Source: Narthecium ossifragum
Lineage: Eukaryota > Streptophyta > Magnoliopsida > Dioscoreales > Nartheciaceae
Direction of reading: 5' to 3'
Assembly (NCBI GenBank): GCA_963920575.1
Contig: OY986965.1
Span: forward strand, 22,146,047 to 22,210,046
Length of the DNA stretch: 64,000 nt
Shown here: one piece after another, positions 10,437 through 21,141 of the stretch
Layout: each line of letters opens with the position of its first letter
How positions within the stretch are numbered: position 1 is the stretch's first letter
Notes under the pieces: generated by a model
Told to the model about the DNA's origin: nothing
Seen by the model: the letters and a program-made list of their open reading frames with translations, nothing else
The model's database searches: none
Position numbers and translations under genes: made by a program

Positions 10437-11025
10437 TTAGGGGTTGTTTGGTTGCCAAAAGTGGGTGGTGGAGTGGCTGGACTAGCAGCACTCCCTCCAC
10501 TTGAAGCTGTTTGGTTAGACCATAAGTGGAGGGAGTGGGTGGACTAAGGGTGGACTAAAGGCCTCCACTCAGTCATTTCACTCGCAAAAAAAATGCCAGA
10601 GTCGGCTGAGTGGAGTGGGAGGCCATTTCATTAATACCGAACCAGTCACCCACTTGACATACAAGTCCCGATAGTTTAAAAAACACTCGGGCTAGGGTTT
10701 CCTCTCCTCACCTCCTCTCCGCCGGCTCTCTCCAGGTTTCCTTCTCCTCACCATCTCCTCATCTCCTCTCCGCTGGCTCTCTCGGGGGTTTCGGACAAAG
10801 CTCCGAAGCGTAGCTATTCGGACCAAGCCCCGAGATCCCAACTCTCTTTCCCCGTCCCTCGATCGCCAATTATATACCCAGAGGAAGGCCGAAGAGCCGC
10901 GGAAGAGAGGAGGGTTTGTAGTTCCTTGGAGCTGGAGAGCGATCTCTAATGGCGGGAGGGATCAGAGAGGAAGCGAGATCTAGGTCCGGCCAGATCTGAT
11001 CGCGGATCGAGACCCTAGAAATTCC

Positions 11026-12002
11026 ATGGCGGGCGCCGTCTCGGCGCTCTTCTTGCTGGACATCAAGGGCCGCGTCCTCGTGTGGCGGGACTACCGCGGC
11101 GACGTCTCCGCTTTCCAGGCCAAACGCTTCTTCACCAAGCTTATTGAGAAGGAGGTGATCCAGATCTCCATTTCCCTTCCCTATGTTCGTATTAGATCGA
11201 ACTGTTGCTATCCCGATGACATAGTTTCTTCTGTGAGATCTATTATAATTAGGTTTTGGAAATGGATTGCTTTTGAGCTTCAGAATCTTTAGATTGGTTT
11301 CACTTAGTGAGGGATAGAAAGTTTTGGAGATAAATTTGCTTTGTAATGAGTTGGGTTCCATGTTTGATGTTGCAATTCTGGATTTGGATTGGCTTATATT
11401 ATAGTAGGTGCTTTATACTGAGAAGTAGAGGGATTTGGTGAGCAAAAATCTTGATTTTGATTTGTTGCAGGGGGATCCGGAGTCTCAAGACTCAGTAATG
11501 TTACACAATGGAGTCACTTACATGTTCATACAACACAATAATGTATTCTTGATGACAGCGGCAAGGCAGAATTGCAAAGCAACGAGTATTCTGCTCTTTT
11601 TACTCCGTGTTGTCGATGTGAGTTTTTCCTTGCTGTTGTTTGGTGATAGATTCTTAACAGTTAGTACTATTAAAAATTGGGTTGAATTGAAGTTACTTGC
11701 TTTCCATGAAAAATTTGCTTGATTGGTTATATTCTAGTGCAGGTGTTTAAACATTATTTCGAAGAGTTAGAGGAGGAATCATTAAGAGATAATTTTGTCG
11801 TTGTGGTGAGGATCGAAATTTTAATCATGCTGAGCTTTGTTATGTAGATTGTTATATATGCAAATTTTGAATTCTGGAAAAAGCATATAGAGGTCATTTT
11901 AATGTTGGCAAATTTTTTCCTTCTACGCAGTATGAGTTATTGGATGAAATGATGGACTTTGGGTACCCTCAATACACCGAAGCAAAGTTCCCCATTTCAT
12001 AA
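11026..12002 (+). pseudogene. 5' part of AP-1 complex medium (mu) subunit gene, exons 1-4, truncated
   Basis: Four exons with canonical GT-AG borders: 11026-11154, 11471-11617, 11743-11805, 11931-12002. They join in frame to 136 residues: MAGAVSALFLLDIKGRVLVW, then VTYMFIQHNNVFLM, VFKHYFEELEEESLRDNF and YELLDEMMDFGYPQYTEAK. This is the N-terminal longin-like domain of plant AP-1 mu, a clathrin adaptor subunit at the trans-Golgi network. The normal protein is about 430 residues; here it turns into FPIS and stops. The mu homology domain that binds cargo is absent. No stop or frameshift interrupts the four exons, so a short protein could be made. About 350 bases of CT-rich leader upstream (10680-11025) may be the captured promoter/5' UTR. 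It lies inside the PIF-like element. Confidence 0.85.
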
Positions 12003-12487
12003 TCGTCTTGCAGTGTTAAAAGTGGTAATAACCAGTATGAACTGTGAATTTGTTAATCCGGAGGAGCAATTTATGGGAATTTTTATTTCTGAATGATGTA
12101 TGCTGATGACACCCTACTACCTCACCATTTGATAAGATTTTTGGTTATTTGTTTCTAATAGCATATTAAAGACGTGTTCGGTGAATATTCTGCTCTACTT
12201 ATCTATGCAGAAGTACTAGTTTATGAGTTTCCTCGAAACAAAAGGTAAATGCTTGGTAGCTGGTATCATCTACTTGAATTGTGACTTGTGACACCAATGC
12301 TCGATATAAAATTTGTAATCGCCAAATGATCTTCCAATAACTGTATGTTTTGGTACCATGGTGTTGTTATTTCTCTGCTGGACTGAAATATATTTAATAA
12401 TGATCTTCCAATAACTGTATTATATCTACCATTGGCGTCAATTAGAAACATGTTGTTTAATCCTTTTGCAGGTGTGCTTTAATCACG

Positions 12488-12751
12488 ATGAAATTTTATG
12501 TCGTCTATAAAGAAAGACGGTCAGGAGTTTATAGCAACTGGCCAGAGTGTCATGCCCAGGTGCATAAATTTAGCGGGACTTGTTATCGTGGGTTCCGCAA
12601 TCAAAACGATGCATTGGCGTCATTTGGTGATTATGAGCTTGAGCTTGGAAAGGGGAAATCAGACAAAGATAGGCAGTATTCGACGGTTTCTTTATTGGTC
12701 TTTGGACTCATTGTGTTGATTGTAAGTTACATTATTTATATTGTATGTTAA
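12488..12751 (+). CDS. Small protein with RNase H1 N-terminal (hybrid-binding) domain and C-terminal membrane segment
   Basis: 87 residues from ATG at 12488. Residues 2-45 (KFYVVYKERRSGVYSNWPEC, HAQVHKFSGTCYRGF) match the RNase H1 N-terminal domain, also called the viroplasmin domain, which binds RNA:DNA hybrids or double-stranded RNA. There is no catalytic RNase H domain. Residues about 66-86 (VSLLVFGLIVLIVSYIIYIV) form a predicted membrane helix at the very C terminus. A possible splice acceptor (ttttgcag) lies at 12465-12472, so an upstream exon is possible. It sits in the right half of the PIF-like element, downstream of the AP-1 mu exons. Domain call is firm, expression unknown. Confidence 0.6.
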   Translation: MKFYVVYKERRSGVYSNWPECHAQVHKFSGTCYRGFRNQNDALASFGDYELELGKGKSDKDRQYSTVSLLVFGLIVLIVSYIIYIVC

Positions 12752-13163
12752 TATGTTCAAGATAGTCGTAATTTGAGGACATTGGACGAGATCTATTGAA
12801 GTAGACGGATTGTGATACTTTCTAGTTTTGAATGCTGTAGAATGAGTTTAAAATTTTCAATCTGAACAGGTTCCATGTGTTGAAAATATATAGAAGATTT
12901 TGCCAAATTTTCAATTTGAACAGGTTCCAATCCTTTCGATAATTTACCTTCGTGCATGTTGCCAAAACAAGTACATCAAGATATGATAATTTATTATATA
13001 TCGTAAAAATAGTTAAGGTGGAAAAATTAATGATTTTCTCCCACTAAATATTTTTTCGTATTATAAAAACACATCCAATACTTTTAAAATGTATTTAAGA
13101 TTCATTTTTTGAATCGTTTAAACTCACTCCCCCTAGTCGGGGGTGACCATATCCTCACTTTCA

Positions 13164-13300
13164 GCACCAACCAAACAGCAGAAAGTCCAAAAGTCAGTTA
13201 ACTTAGCCTCCACTCCAACACCAATCAAACAGCAGAAAGTCCAGAAGTCAGCCAACTCAGCTTCCGCTCCAGTACCAACCAAACAGCAAAAACTGACAAG
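13164..13300. repeat. 54-bp subterminal tandem repeat of the PIF-like element
   Basis: The phrase ACCAA(C/T)CAAACAGCA recurs at 13166, 13220 and 13274, an exact 54-bp period, each time followed by related bases (gaaagtcc...gtcag). It lies just inside the right terminus and carries the inverted GCTGTTTGGTT motif also found near the left end. Such arrays usually bind transposase. Confidence 0.7.
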
Positions 13301-13387
13301 CCACTTCGTAGGACTTCACTTAGCAAAAGTCTGCACTCCAGAAATAACTCCCCTCCACCCAGTCCTGAGCAACCAAACACGCCCTTA

Positions 13388-13846
13388 GCACCTCTTCTTG
13401 TGGAACTAGTGGCAAAAGTAGTGAATCTGGAAATTTTTCTGTTTTTGCTAAAATTGTATGACATGCCAGCTTTCTAGATTACTCTTTCCACTTTCTAATT
13501 TAAAATAGCAAAATAACTCTGATTGGCAACCAACTTTAGGTCTATTAAATCAACATTTTTGTTTCTAACTACTAGTAAGGCAAATGCAGGTTCAAAATTC
13601 CCAAAATTGTATGACATCTGGTTTAACTACAAGATTGTCTAGTATTTCTAGTCATAAGGTATACACAGGCTTTCCTTTCTAGGCTTCTCTTTTTCTCCAA
13701 TCTTGCTGCTCGTACAAAAGTCACAATAAATGTTTTAGCTCAAAAGAAGTTCTTGATCAGTTAGATGTCTTTAAGCTAATATGCTATCTATTTGATGTTT
13801 GGTGACAATAAATGTTTTAGCTCAATAAGATGTTCTTGATTTCACA
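13388..13846. other. Spacer between PIF-like element and GRF gene
   Basis: AT-rich. Short repeated phrase caataaatgttttagctcaa occurs near 13724 and 13806. No gene seen; could include the promoter of the downstream GRF gene. Confidence 0.4.
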
Positions 13847-14363
13847 ATGTCCTCCTCTGGTTCATCCTCCCCGTTCCATTCTTCTCCAATTTGTTTTTGT
13901 GGATCGAGATCCAAACTGAGGACTAGCTGGACCAAAGAAAATCCCGGAAGAAGGTTCTTTAACTGTGCATTAATGGTAATGGGTATTTATGTTTGCATTC
14001 GGCTTAGGATTATGCTCATGAATCTTAATTTTGCAATAAATCTTGATTGATTACAGCCTCAAGGTGGATGTGATTTCTTCCATTGGGTTGATGGAGAAAT
14101 ATGTGAACACGGAGAGAGAGTCATTGTTAGGTTGAACAAGAAGATTCAAAGCTTAGAAGCTGTCCTGGAGAACTTGAATTGTAAAGAGGATGATGACATT
14201 GGTGAAATCAATGTGTAAATCCTCTCGTCAGACAAGAGATCTTGATCATGTTATTGTAGGCCTGGAAATGGATGTTAAAAGGCTCCAAAATAGAGTCCAT
14301 GAGTTGTATGTAACAATTATAGTACTTGTAGTAGTCATTGCACTAATGGTGAACATGTCTTGA
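13847..14363 (+). CDS. GRF-type zinc-finger protein, two exons, with displaced coiled-coil/membrane tail
   Basis: Exon 1 (13847-13975) starts at ATG and encodes CFCGSRSKLRTSWTKENPGR and RFFNC. A GT donor follows, and exon 2 begins after TTACAG at 14057 with QGGCDFFHWVDGE. Together they form a complete GRF zinc finger (Cys-x-Cys ... Cys ... Cys with the GRRFF and FFHW signatures), a single-stranded nucleic-acid binding module. The frame stops at 14218 after about 96 residues. The next frame, from ATG at 14211, encodes a heptad-like segment (LEMDVKRLQNRVHELY) and a hydrophobic tail (VTIIVLVVVIALMV) ending at 14363. Plant GRF proteins normally carry that tail in frame, so there is either a frameshift here or a short unrecognised intron. 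Confidence 0.6.
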
Positions 14364-16640
14364 GTGTGAATGTGTATTCCTTTTGTGCAACTGTTGGCTA
14401 GATACTAATGTAAGCTTTTGTCAAGCTTTTATCGAGCTTTTATAATCATTCTAATGTAATGTTAATGTAACCATCAAGCTTCTGCCAAGATTCATTTTTT
14501 GTTGTCAATTTGTTTGCTAGCTCCAAAACAGAGTCTATAATTATAATATTTGCTGCCAACAGACAACAAATTTTCAACAAATACACCATGGTAATAGCGT
14601 AAGAGGCTTGATGTTATTTGAACTGGTTGATGATATTTAGCATAAGAGGCTTGATGCTTGTGGTAATAGCGTCAAGCAAGTTTGAAAAAAACTATAGTAA
14701 AAGAATATATGCCATACTAACCATTTCCAAGTGAGGTAAGCAATTTAAACCCCCATCCTGAGCAACCATGTAAACACGGATTTGCGCCACCTATGAACAC
14801 GATTTATTGAATCCACAGTTTTTGCTTGTTTGAGATTTAGTTTTAATATTTTCAATTCAAGATTATCTTATCTTGCTTGCAGTTGGGTAGAAGTTGATTT
14901 GTTTGTGTATTAAGCTAAGTATAAAAGGTAAAACAAATGAAATTTATGAAAAATTTTGGTAGCATTTCCTTTGTATATTTAATATAGCATCAACTGCGTA
15001 CAATTATTTGACATTTACAAAAATAGTGAGGTACACCCTCATGGGCATTGAATTAAAAAGAACAATTTCCACATTGATAGTTTCCACACACCCACATTTC
15101 CAAATTGACAATATGACCACATTTCCACCTTGACAAGAAAGAAAGTTTTCACACTTCTAGCAGCAAATAAATATCTAACAACAAATGGTAACATGTAGTT
15201 ATAAAGCATCATTTCACTCCTACATAATTATCATTAGTTCTCTCATCCATCTTGACAAGAAAGTAAGCGACAATCACATTTCTCCATCGCTGTCATTATA
15301 AGACAACTCATACATGCTTCTCTGTTGGAATTCCTGCATGAAAAACATATAAATTAGCACATATATATACATTACTGTTTAAGTAATTAAATCAGCCATA
15401 ACTTATCTTATTGCAAGTAAAGTGAGACATAATGGACTCTTACTTATCAATGAAAAGAAATCGCCACAAGAAAATAGGGGGAACAATTGCTAAATAGAGT
15501 TGCTTTAAATGCTAAACAAAGTTGCTTTAAATGCTAACAACCTTCATGGATTATAACTTCATTAATTAACATGTGATGATGCCAATTAGGATGCTAGTAT
15601 AATGAGATGACAACAAACATGACATAATGAGATGACAACAAACATGACAAAGCAAAAAACTAGAATGAGCTTCAGAATTTGATCAATTTTGTAAATGGCA
15701 AGAGAACCTAGTATGTCATTGCTATTCATCATGTCTATGGAATCACCCTTTCATATATGCATGTCATGGTCAATTTTGCATCATTAACCTATGCAAGAAG
15801 GTAAGCTACTTATGGGTGATGTACAACACTACAGATGATATAGGTTAAAGCTTTGCAAGCAATTTCCTTCTAAAAGATAAAGTACTACAATTAAAACGTA
15901 ATGGAACTGAGCCAATTAAAATCTAAATATGCCAATTGCAAGCTAATTTCACAAATTAGGCATCATAATCATTTGTTTAGCCTATAGGTTATATGATAGA
16001 GCACATATAGAATTAATTACTGAAGATGGATTCCAAGCTAAGCACCATAAGAATATTTGACACTAATATAATTTCGATGGAGCATTCGAACAAACTCGCT
16101 TAGAAATTCAAGATCAAGAATTCGCACATAGAACTATATCTAACAAACAAACTTACATAATTATATTGGGGATAACTGGAACCAGCGCCAACATGAGACA
16201 ATTCATGTACTCGTGGTCCCAATCTCTATAGAACTATAACACGATTTAGTGACAACATCGGATAAATAAGAAGTGATGTAAAATTTTAAAACTTACATAA
16301 TTATATTGTGGATAAGTGGAACCAACGCCAACATGAGACAATTCATGCGCTGACCTGTTTTATATGATAGAGCTTTGAATTCAATCATATCACTGACATG
16401 TTTTAACTACGAAATCAAAAAAACCTTTCAATCGGAGAGCATCGACAATCATTCAATTGGAGAATGGAAATCCAGCATAAAGCAAACATTCAATCGGGGA
16501 GCACCGACAATCACCAAAAATCGCCAAAAATCCAACAAAAAGTACCAAACCATATAAAGAAAGAGAATCTTTTTCCCAAACATGAGGTTGATGTCAATCG
16601 GAGAGCACCGGCAGCACCACGGTGGAAGCCGTTCACCGGA
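14364..16640. other. AT-rich intergenic region with short direct repeats
   Basis: No gene recognised. A direct repeat of about 55 bases (acttacataattatattg...gacaattcatg) is present at about 16152-16207 and 16291-16346. Smaller duplications: taagaggcttgatg near 14600 and 14645, and gacataatgagatgacaacaaacatg near 15610-15650. Confidence 0.5.
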
Positions 16641-16889
16641 GAATGATGGAGGTTGAAGCCGAATGCCGGGTGGAGGGCGTCCGTAGTGGAAGCCGTACGC
16701 CGCTCATCAAGATCGATGGAGGGTTTGGCAAGAAGATTCGTTGCAAGCGCTGGGAGCGATGGAGAAGAGCCGCTGTGAGCTAGATCGATGAAGGAGCCGC
16801 TGCCGTCGATGGAGAAGGGGTGATGCCTACATCGATGGAGGAGCCGCCGGGAGATGCGTAGATCGATGGAGATCTCAATGGAAGGTATG

Positions 16890-17020
16890 GCCGCCGGGAG
16901 GAGGGTGATGTCGTAGTCCGGGTGGAGGAGCTGCCGGGAGGAGGGGTGATGTCGTAGTCCGGGTGGAGGAGCCGCCGGGAGGAGGGGTGATGTCGTAGTC
17001 CTGGTGGAGGAGTCGTCGGG
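16890..17020. repeat. 40-41 bp GC-rich tandem repeat, three units
   Basis: Units beginning GGGAGGAGGG(G)TGATGTCGTAGTCC start at about 16896, 16936 and 16977, each followed by (g)ggtggaggag. On the minus strand they give a Pro/Ser/His-rich reading frame with repeated DYDITPP-like phrases, but no family match; I treat it as a minisatellite. Confidence 0.7.
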
Positions 17021-17049
17021 CTTAGGTGGCTACTTGGGTGAAGCACTGA

Positions 17050-18334
17050 GGCTCTCGATGGGCTTAGGTTGCTATCCTGCCCGATAGCACATTTCCATCA
17101 TCGATTTCAAAACTTGGATTTGCCACATGTCGGCAATCCAGGATAGCCACCTAAGGTTGGTTGATAGCCAACTAAAGGTGGGGTTTGCTAGCAAACATTT
17201 TCCTATTGTTTTAGGCTAAGCATTGGAAAAATCAAATAAATTGAAGACTTGCCCATCTACCTACCTAAGTGCCTTGAATGAAAATTAATTGTGGTCACAA
17301 GGTGAAATAAGACTACACGGAACTACTAGAAGTACTTATTAACATAGCTTGGGAATGTTTAACATGAACATCTATCCATATTGTGCTGCTTTTTGTAAAG
17401 AAAATATGGAAAATAATTATCAGTCTGTTGCTCAAAAATTGTACTCGAGATGAATACGTAATCGCTAGGCACGTGAAGTGTGCCAACCGTTAGCACAGAG
17501 ATATCAAAAGGTGATATGGGTTCAGCCGTGCCTCAATTAAGAGAACTTTTGGAAAAAGCTTAAATCTAAAAAAAGATGGATCTTTTTGAGTTTTTTAGAC
17601 TGGGATCTCTATTGACTAGATCTTTTGCTGTGAGAAACAAATACTCTATTCCTAGAGTTGATTAAGCTACACCTAAAGGTAATTGTTCTACTCCTAAGGG
17701 TGATGATGCTACTCCTAAGGAAGTATACTACTCCTAGAGTACTTACGCTAGTCCTAGAGTTAATGAAAGCAAGTAAAAATAAAGCAGGAAAAACTAATTA
17801 CTTACTTCCATTGAAACAACAACTGATTACAGCTTCGATGAAAGTTTCTACGAACACAAACTAGAAAGAGATTACAGTAGCTAAAAGCTAAAATAGTAGT
17901 AGTAGAAAAGTCTGGTCTTTCTCCGGGGGGTTTCTTCCTCTGTCTTCGAAGCTTTTATCCTTCAAGTTTCCAACTCCACGTGGAAATTGCTCGCCATCAT
18001 CCACGACTAACGACCCATGACTCTTCGTGGTTCCCATCATGGGTCGACTCTTGCTACCATCTTGACACGTAGCTTCCATGGGTAACCGTTCAGCTATTTT
18101 CTAACTCCACTTCCCACGCTTTTTCTTTAGAAGAGTAGGATAGATCGTGGGGTCACAGTTATCCAGGTGTACTCCTGACAGCCTAGCTTCATCTATTGTC
18201 TCAACCTTGAGTTTGACCAACTTCAGGATTAGGGTTTCATATGATGCTTCGACTTCGAGGTTGCTCGGTCCCCCAATCTCGAAGGCCTCGATCTCGGGGT
18301 GGTTTAGGACCTCGACCTCGAAGTTGCACAGTTC
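17050..18334. other. Unclassified repeat-like sequence left of second family A LTR
   Basis: Contains a cluster of phrases of the type CTACTCCTA(A/G)GG or CTCCTAGAGT between 17650 and 17765, then sequence with repeated TCGACCTCGAAGTTG-like words (18248-18330). The same TCGAC/TCGAAG wording resumes after 23345, so this is the host that the family A LTR split. It may be part of an older LTR, but no ends were identified. Confidence 0.4.
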
Positions 18335-18679
18335 CCGGATGATAAGACGTGAAAAGTACACAAATCACCCTTTTAATTGGGTCTCGTTAGTCTCCGATCA
18401 ATGCTAGTTTGATGGTTTTCTCCCCATTTCAGGTATTTGGACCCTCAGCGAAAATTAGATCAAGTTTAAAGCTAAAACGAACAAATAAAGAACCTGTGAA
18501 GTCAAAGGAGCAAAGATGGGTTATCTTTGACATCAAAGCTGTGTCTTCTCAAAAATAACAAGATAATGTGCCATATATGGTTGAAAAGCTTTGGAAGTCT
18601 AGTTTATGGAGAATTTTATGATTCGTAATTTCGAATTTCCTAGAAGAAGTTATGACATTTTTAGTACCAATGACACAGT

Positions 18680-20113
18680 TGATGAATCACTAAATGTTCA
18701 TGATTAAACCCCTTAACTTAGCCTTGTTAGGTCTAGAGTGTGTGTATTTGATAGCTTGTTAGTTGATTTCAGGTTTGATCATGCTTTGAGAAGAAATGCA
18801 AGAAATTCGGTTAATATGCTGAAATACGCTGCTCTGTCGACTGTTAGCACAATATTCACCAGAAATTATCCTTATGTCCAAATATTCTGAAATTTGAATT
18901 ACAGCTAGTAGACATCATGATGTACAACTTTTATGTTGGACACATTCAGAGATTCCTGATGGTATGATAGCAGATTTGAAAACGATGAAAATATTTAGCT
19001 GCTGGAAGACTGGTCCGTCGACGCCCGGGAGAATATTCGTCAAATATTCTAGTTAAGTCTAAATATTGCAAACTCTTCGGGAGAGGACAGAGCACTTCCA
19101 GATCTACATCTTTTGTGTTGGACTCATTCTCCAATTATGAACCGGTTGAGCCCAGTCGCGATTGGAAGAAGCTGTCAGGGTTGGACCAGGAATTCCGAGT
19201 TGTACTTGAGGTCTAACTTAACCCTAAAACCCTAATCCGGGAATTAAGATATAAAAAGGGTTTTGTGGCTGGAAAACGGAGGCCTCCAGAGGGAGAGAAA
19301 AAGAGGATCAAGGTTGCTGAAGAGGACGGAGATGTGGTGTAGATCTGAAGCTTTCTTCATCGAATACATGGCCTTCATCCCAAAGATGAGTGGCTAATCT
19401 TCTAGATCTAGGGATCTCATGAAGCTCTAGTATAACTTTCTGTATTTTCTAGATGATTCTTGTACTTCTTTCTCATAGACATGATCTTAGGGATTTGAAT
19501 TTATTGATAATAGAGTTGATGGAATTATTTCCCTTGACGTATTTTGTGTCCTACCTGATTGCTGTGCTTGAAGGTAGAGTTCCATAAGATGGTTTTCATG
19601 TGGTTTTTGACACGCTTTTGAGATAATCTATGCTAAGTAAAGATAGATTGTACTCAGGTTAAGTCCGAAGACAATCTATGCTACACGAAGATAGGTTATG
19701 CCTTAGGTAGTCATCAACTTCCTTTTAGGGTTTCATGTGAGCTTAAGAAGCCATGATTCCATAATGTCTAGAGAAGAAGCAAGATGATAATTAGAGAATA
19801 CAAGAAGTGAAGCTAGAGTGGATTGAGGGATCCCTAGGTTGTTTCTCTGATTGATCTATTTCAACCTCTTTAATTGCTTTTTTAATTAGTTTTAATTAAT
19901 TAGTTTCCAAAATCCAAATCAACCCTTCATTGCTTTAGGATTAGAGTTTTGAGATTCAATTTCACCTTCGTTATTCAAGTCAAAGTTTTCCCTGAAGATC
20001 GATCCCATATTTCATCATTATACTATCGTTTGAATTTAATATTGAAATAAGGGTTTATAAATTTCTAAATTGCGTTTTGCGTACGATTTAACGACACCGT
20101 TCGTGAGCGATCA
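18680..20113 (+). mobile_element. Solo LTR, family B, copy 1 (nested in family A LTR)
   Basis: TGATGAATCACTAAATGT ... GTGAGCGATCA, 1434 bp, flanked by ACAGT at 18675-18679 and 20114-20118. A TATA-like tataaaaag lies at about 19250. No coding sequence. Family A and B share the phrase AAGATGAGT(A/G)GCTAATCT, so they are related LTR families. The second family B copy is at 26280-27724 in the opposite orientation. Confidence 0.88.
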
Positions 20114-20150
20114 ACAGTCTGAATGTCAAAAGAGAAAATACGCATAACAA

Positions 20151-20298
20151 ATGATGGATCATCTTCCCCTATAATGATCGATCATTGTATTGTAGCAGAG
20201 ATGACAGAGAGCCATGTTTTAAATGATCGATCATATCCTTTCAAATGATCGATCATCCTCGGGCGGAGCCAGTTTTTTGGGATCAAATGATCGATCAT
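20151..20298. promoter_or_regulatory. Palindrome array of family A copy 2 (ATGATCGATCAT type)
   Basis: Five cores at 20153 (GATGGATC), 20176, 20225, 20247 and 20289, spaced 23, 49, 22 and 42. This is the same spacing as the first five sites of copy 1. The bases next to the core are AT...AT here instead of AA/AG...CT/TT in copy 1, and the symmetry is kept. The sixth site is lost in a small deletion. TATAAAT follows at 20361. Confidence 0.6.
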
Positions 20299-21141
20299 TT
20301 GATAGCAGTTAAGCAAAATCAAAGGCCCAGATCTAATCCGAGTTAAGGGGATACCTAGGCTATAAATAGGCATCTTTTAGGGTTTTTTGGGGGCTCTCTA
20401 GACTCTCTCTTGGCTGCTTGAAAGCCAAGGAAAGGGAACACTCTTTCTTAGTTTCTTTTTTTACTTTTTAACTTTTCTTTTTAGAATCTTTTGGGAGGAA
20501 ATCCATGACGGAAGAGCTTCATCAACCTTCATCCACGGATCAAACCCAAAAGATGAGTAGCTAAACTTTTAACCATGTGATTCTTATGATATAACTAGGG
20601 TTTCTATTAGAGATTCCTAAAATTTATGGCTTGTATACCTCTTTGAATGGTTTGCATGGATTGATCTTAATTTCTTTATGAACTTGGTGTGATTTTATTA
20701 TTAGTGGATGAATGATTTGGTCCTTTATGCCCTAGATCTATGTCTGGAGCATGTTAGGGCTTGAGATTAAAGATTGTCATCAAAACATTCATGCTAGAAC
20801 CATGGATATGAGGATTTTCTTCTCGATATTAAGAGACTTGCGATGCTAGGACCATTACACGTAATGCTAGAACCATTATGACCAACTCTTAATCCATTAT
20901 TCATCTTAATTCAAGATTAGGGATTTCGTAGTGCTAGAACCACTACGCTAGTGCTAGAACCACTAGGGTAACTTCTGATCCTTAATACATTCTATTTGGC
21001 GACCTCAAGGTGCTAGAACCATCTTGATCTTACACCTAAATCCATAGCATTATTATTTTCTCACAATGAATTCATCATGATCAGAGGATTCATTAGCAGT
21101 GATCATAACCAATCATTATGTCACTAACTTTTAGATACTTG

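Larger units (their letters stand above)
10440..13384. mobile_element. PIF/Harbinger-like non-autonomous element with captured gene exons
   Basis: Ends are GGGGTTGTTTGGTTGCC (10440) and, on the opposite strand from 13384, GGGCGTGTTTGGTTGCTC; both outer flanks are TTA (10437-10439, 13385-13387), the usual 3-bp target of PIF/Harbinger elements. The subterminal motif GCTGTTTGGTT occurs once inside the left end (near 10508) and three times, inverted, inside the right end (a 54-bp tandem repeat), which supports a single element. It encodes no transposase and carries AP-1 mu adaptin exons plus an RNase H1 N-terminal-domain ORF. A coincidence of two separate elements is possible but less likely. Confidence 0.6.

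Noticed and set aside
16780..17046. Pro/Ser/His-rich minus frame of 88 residues
   Set aside because: Produced by a 40-41 bp minisatellite, no supporting gene structure.
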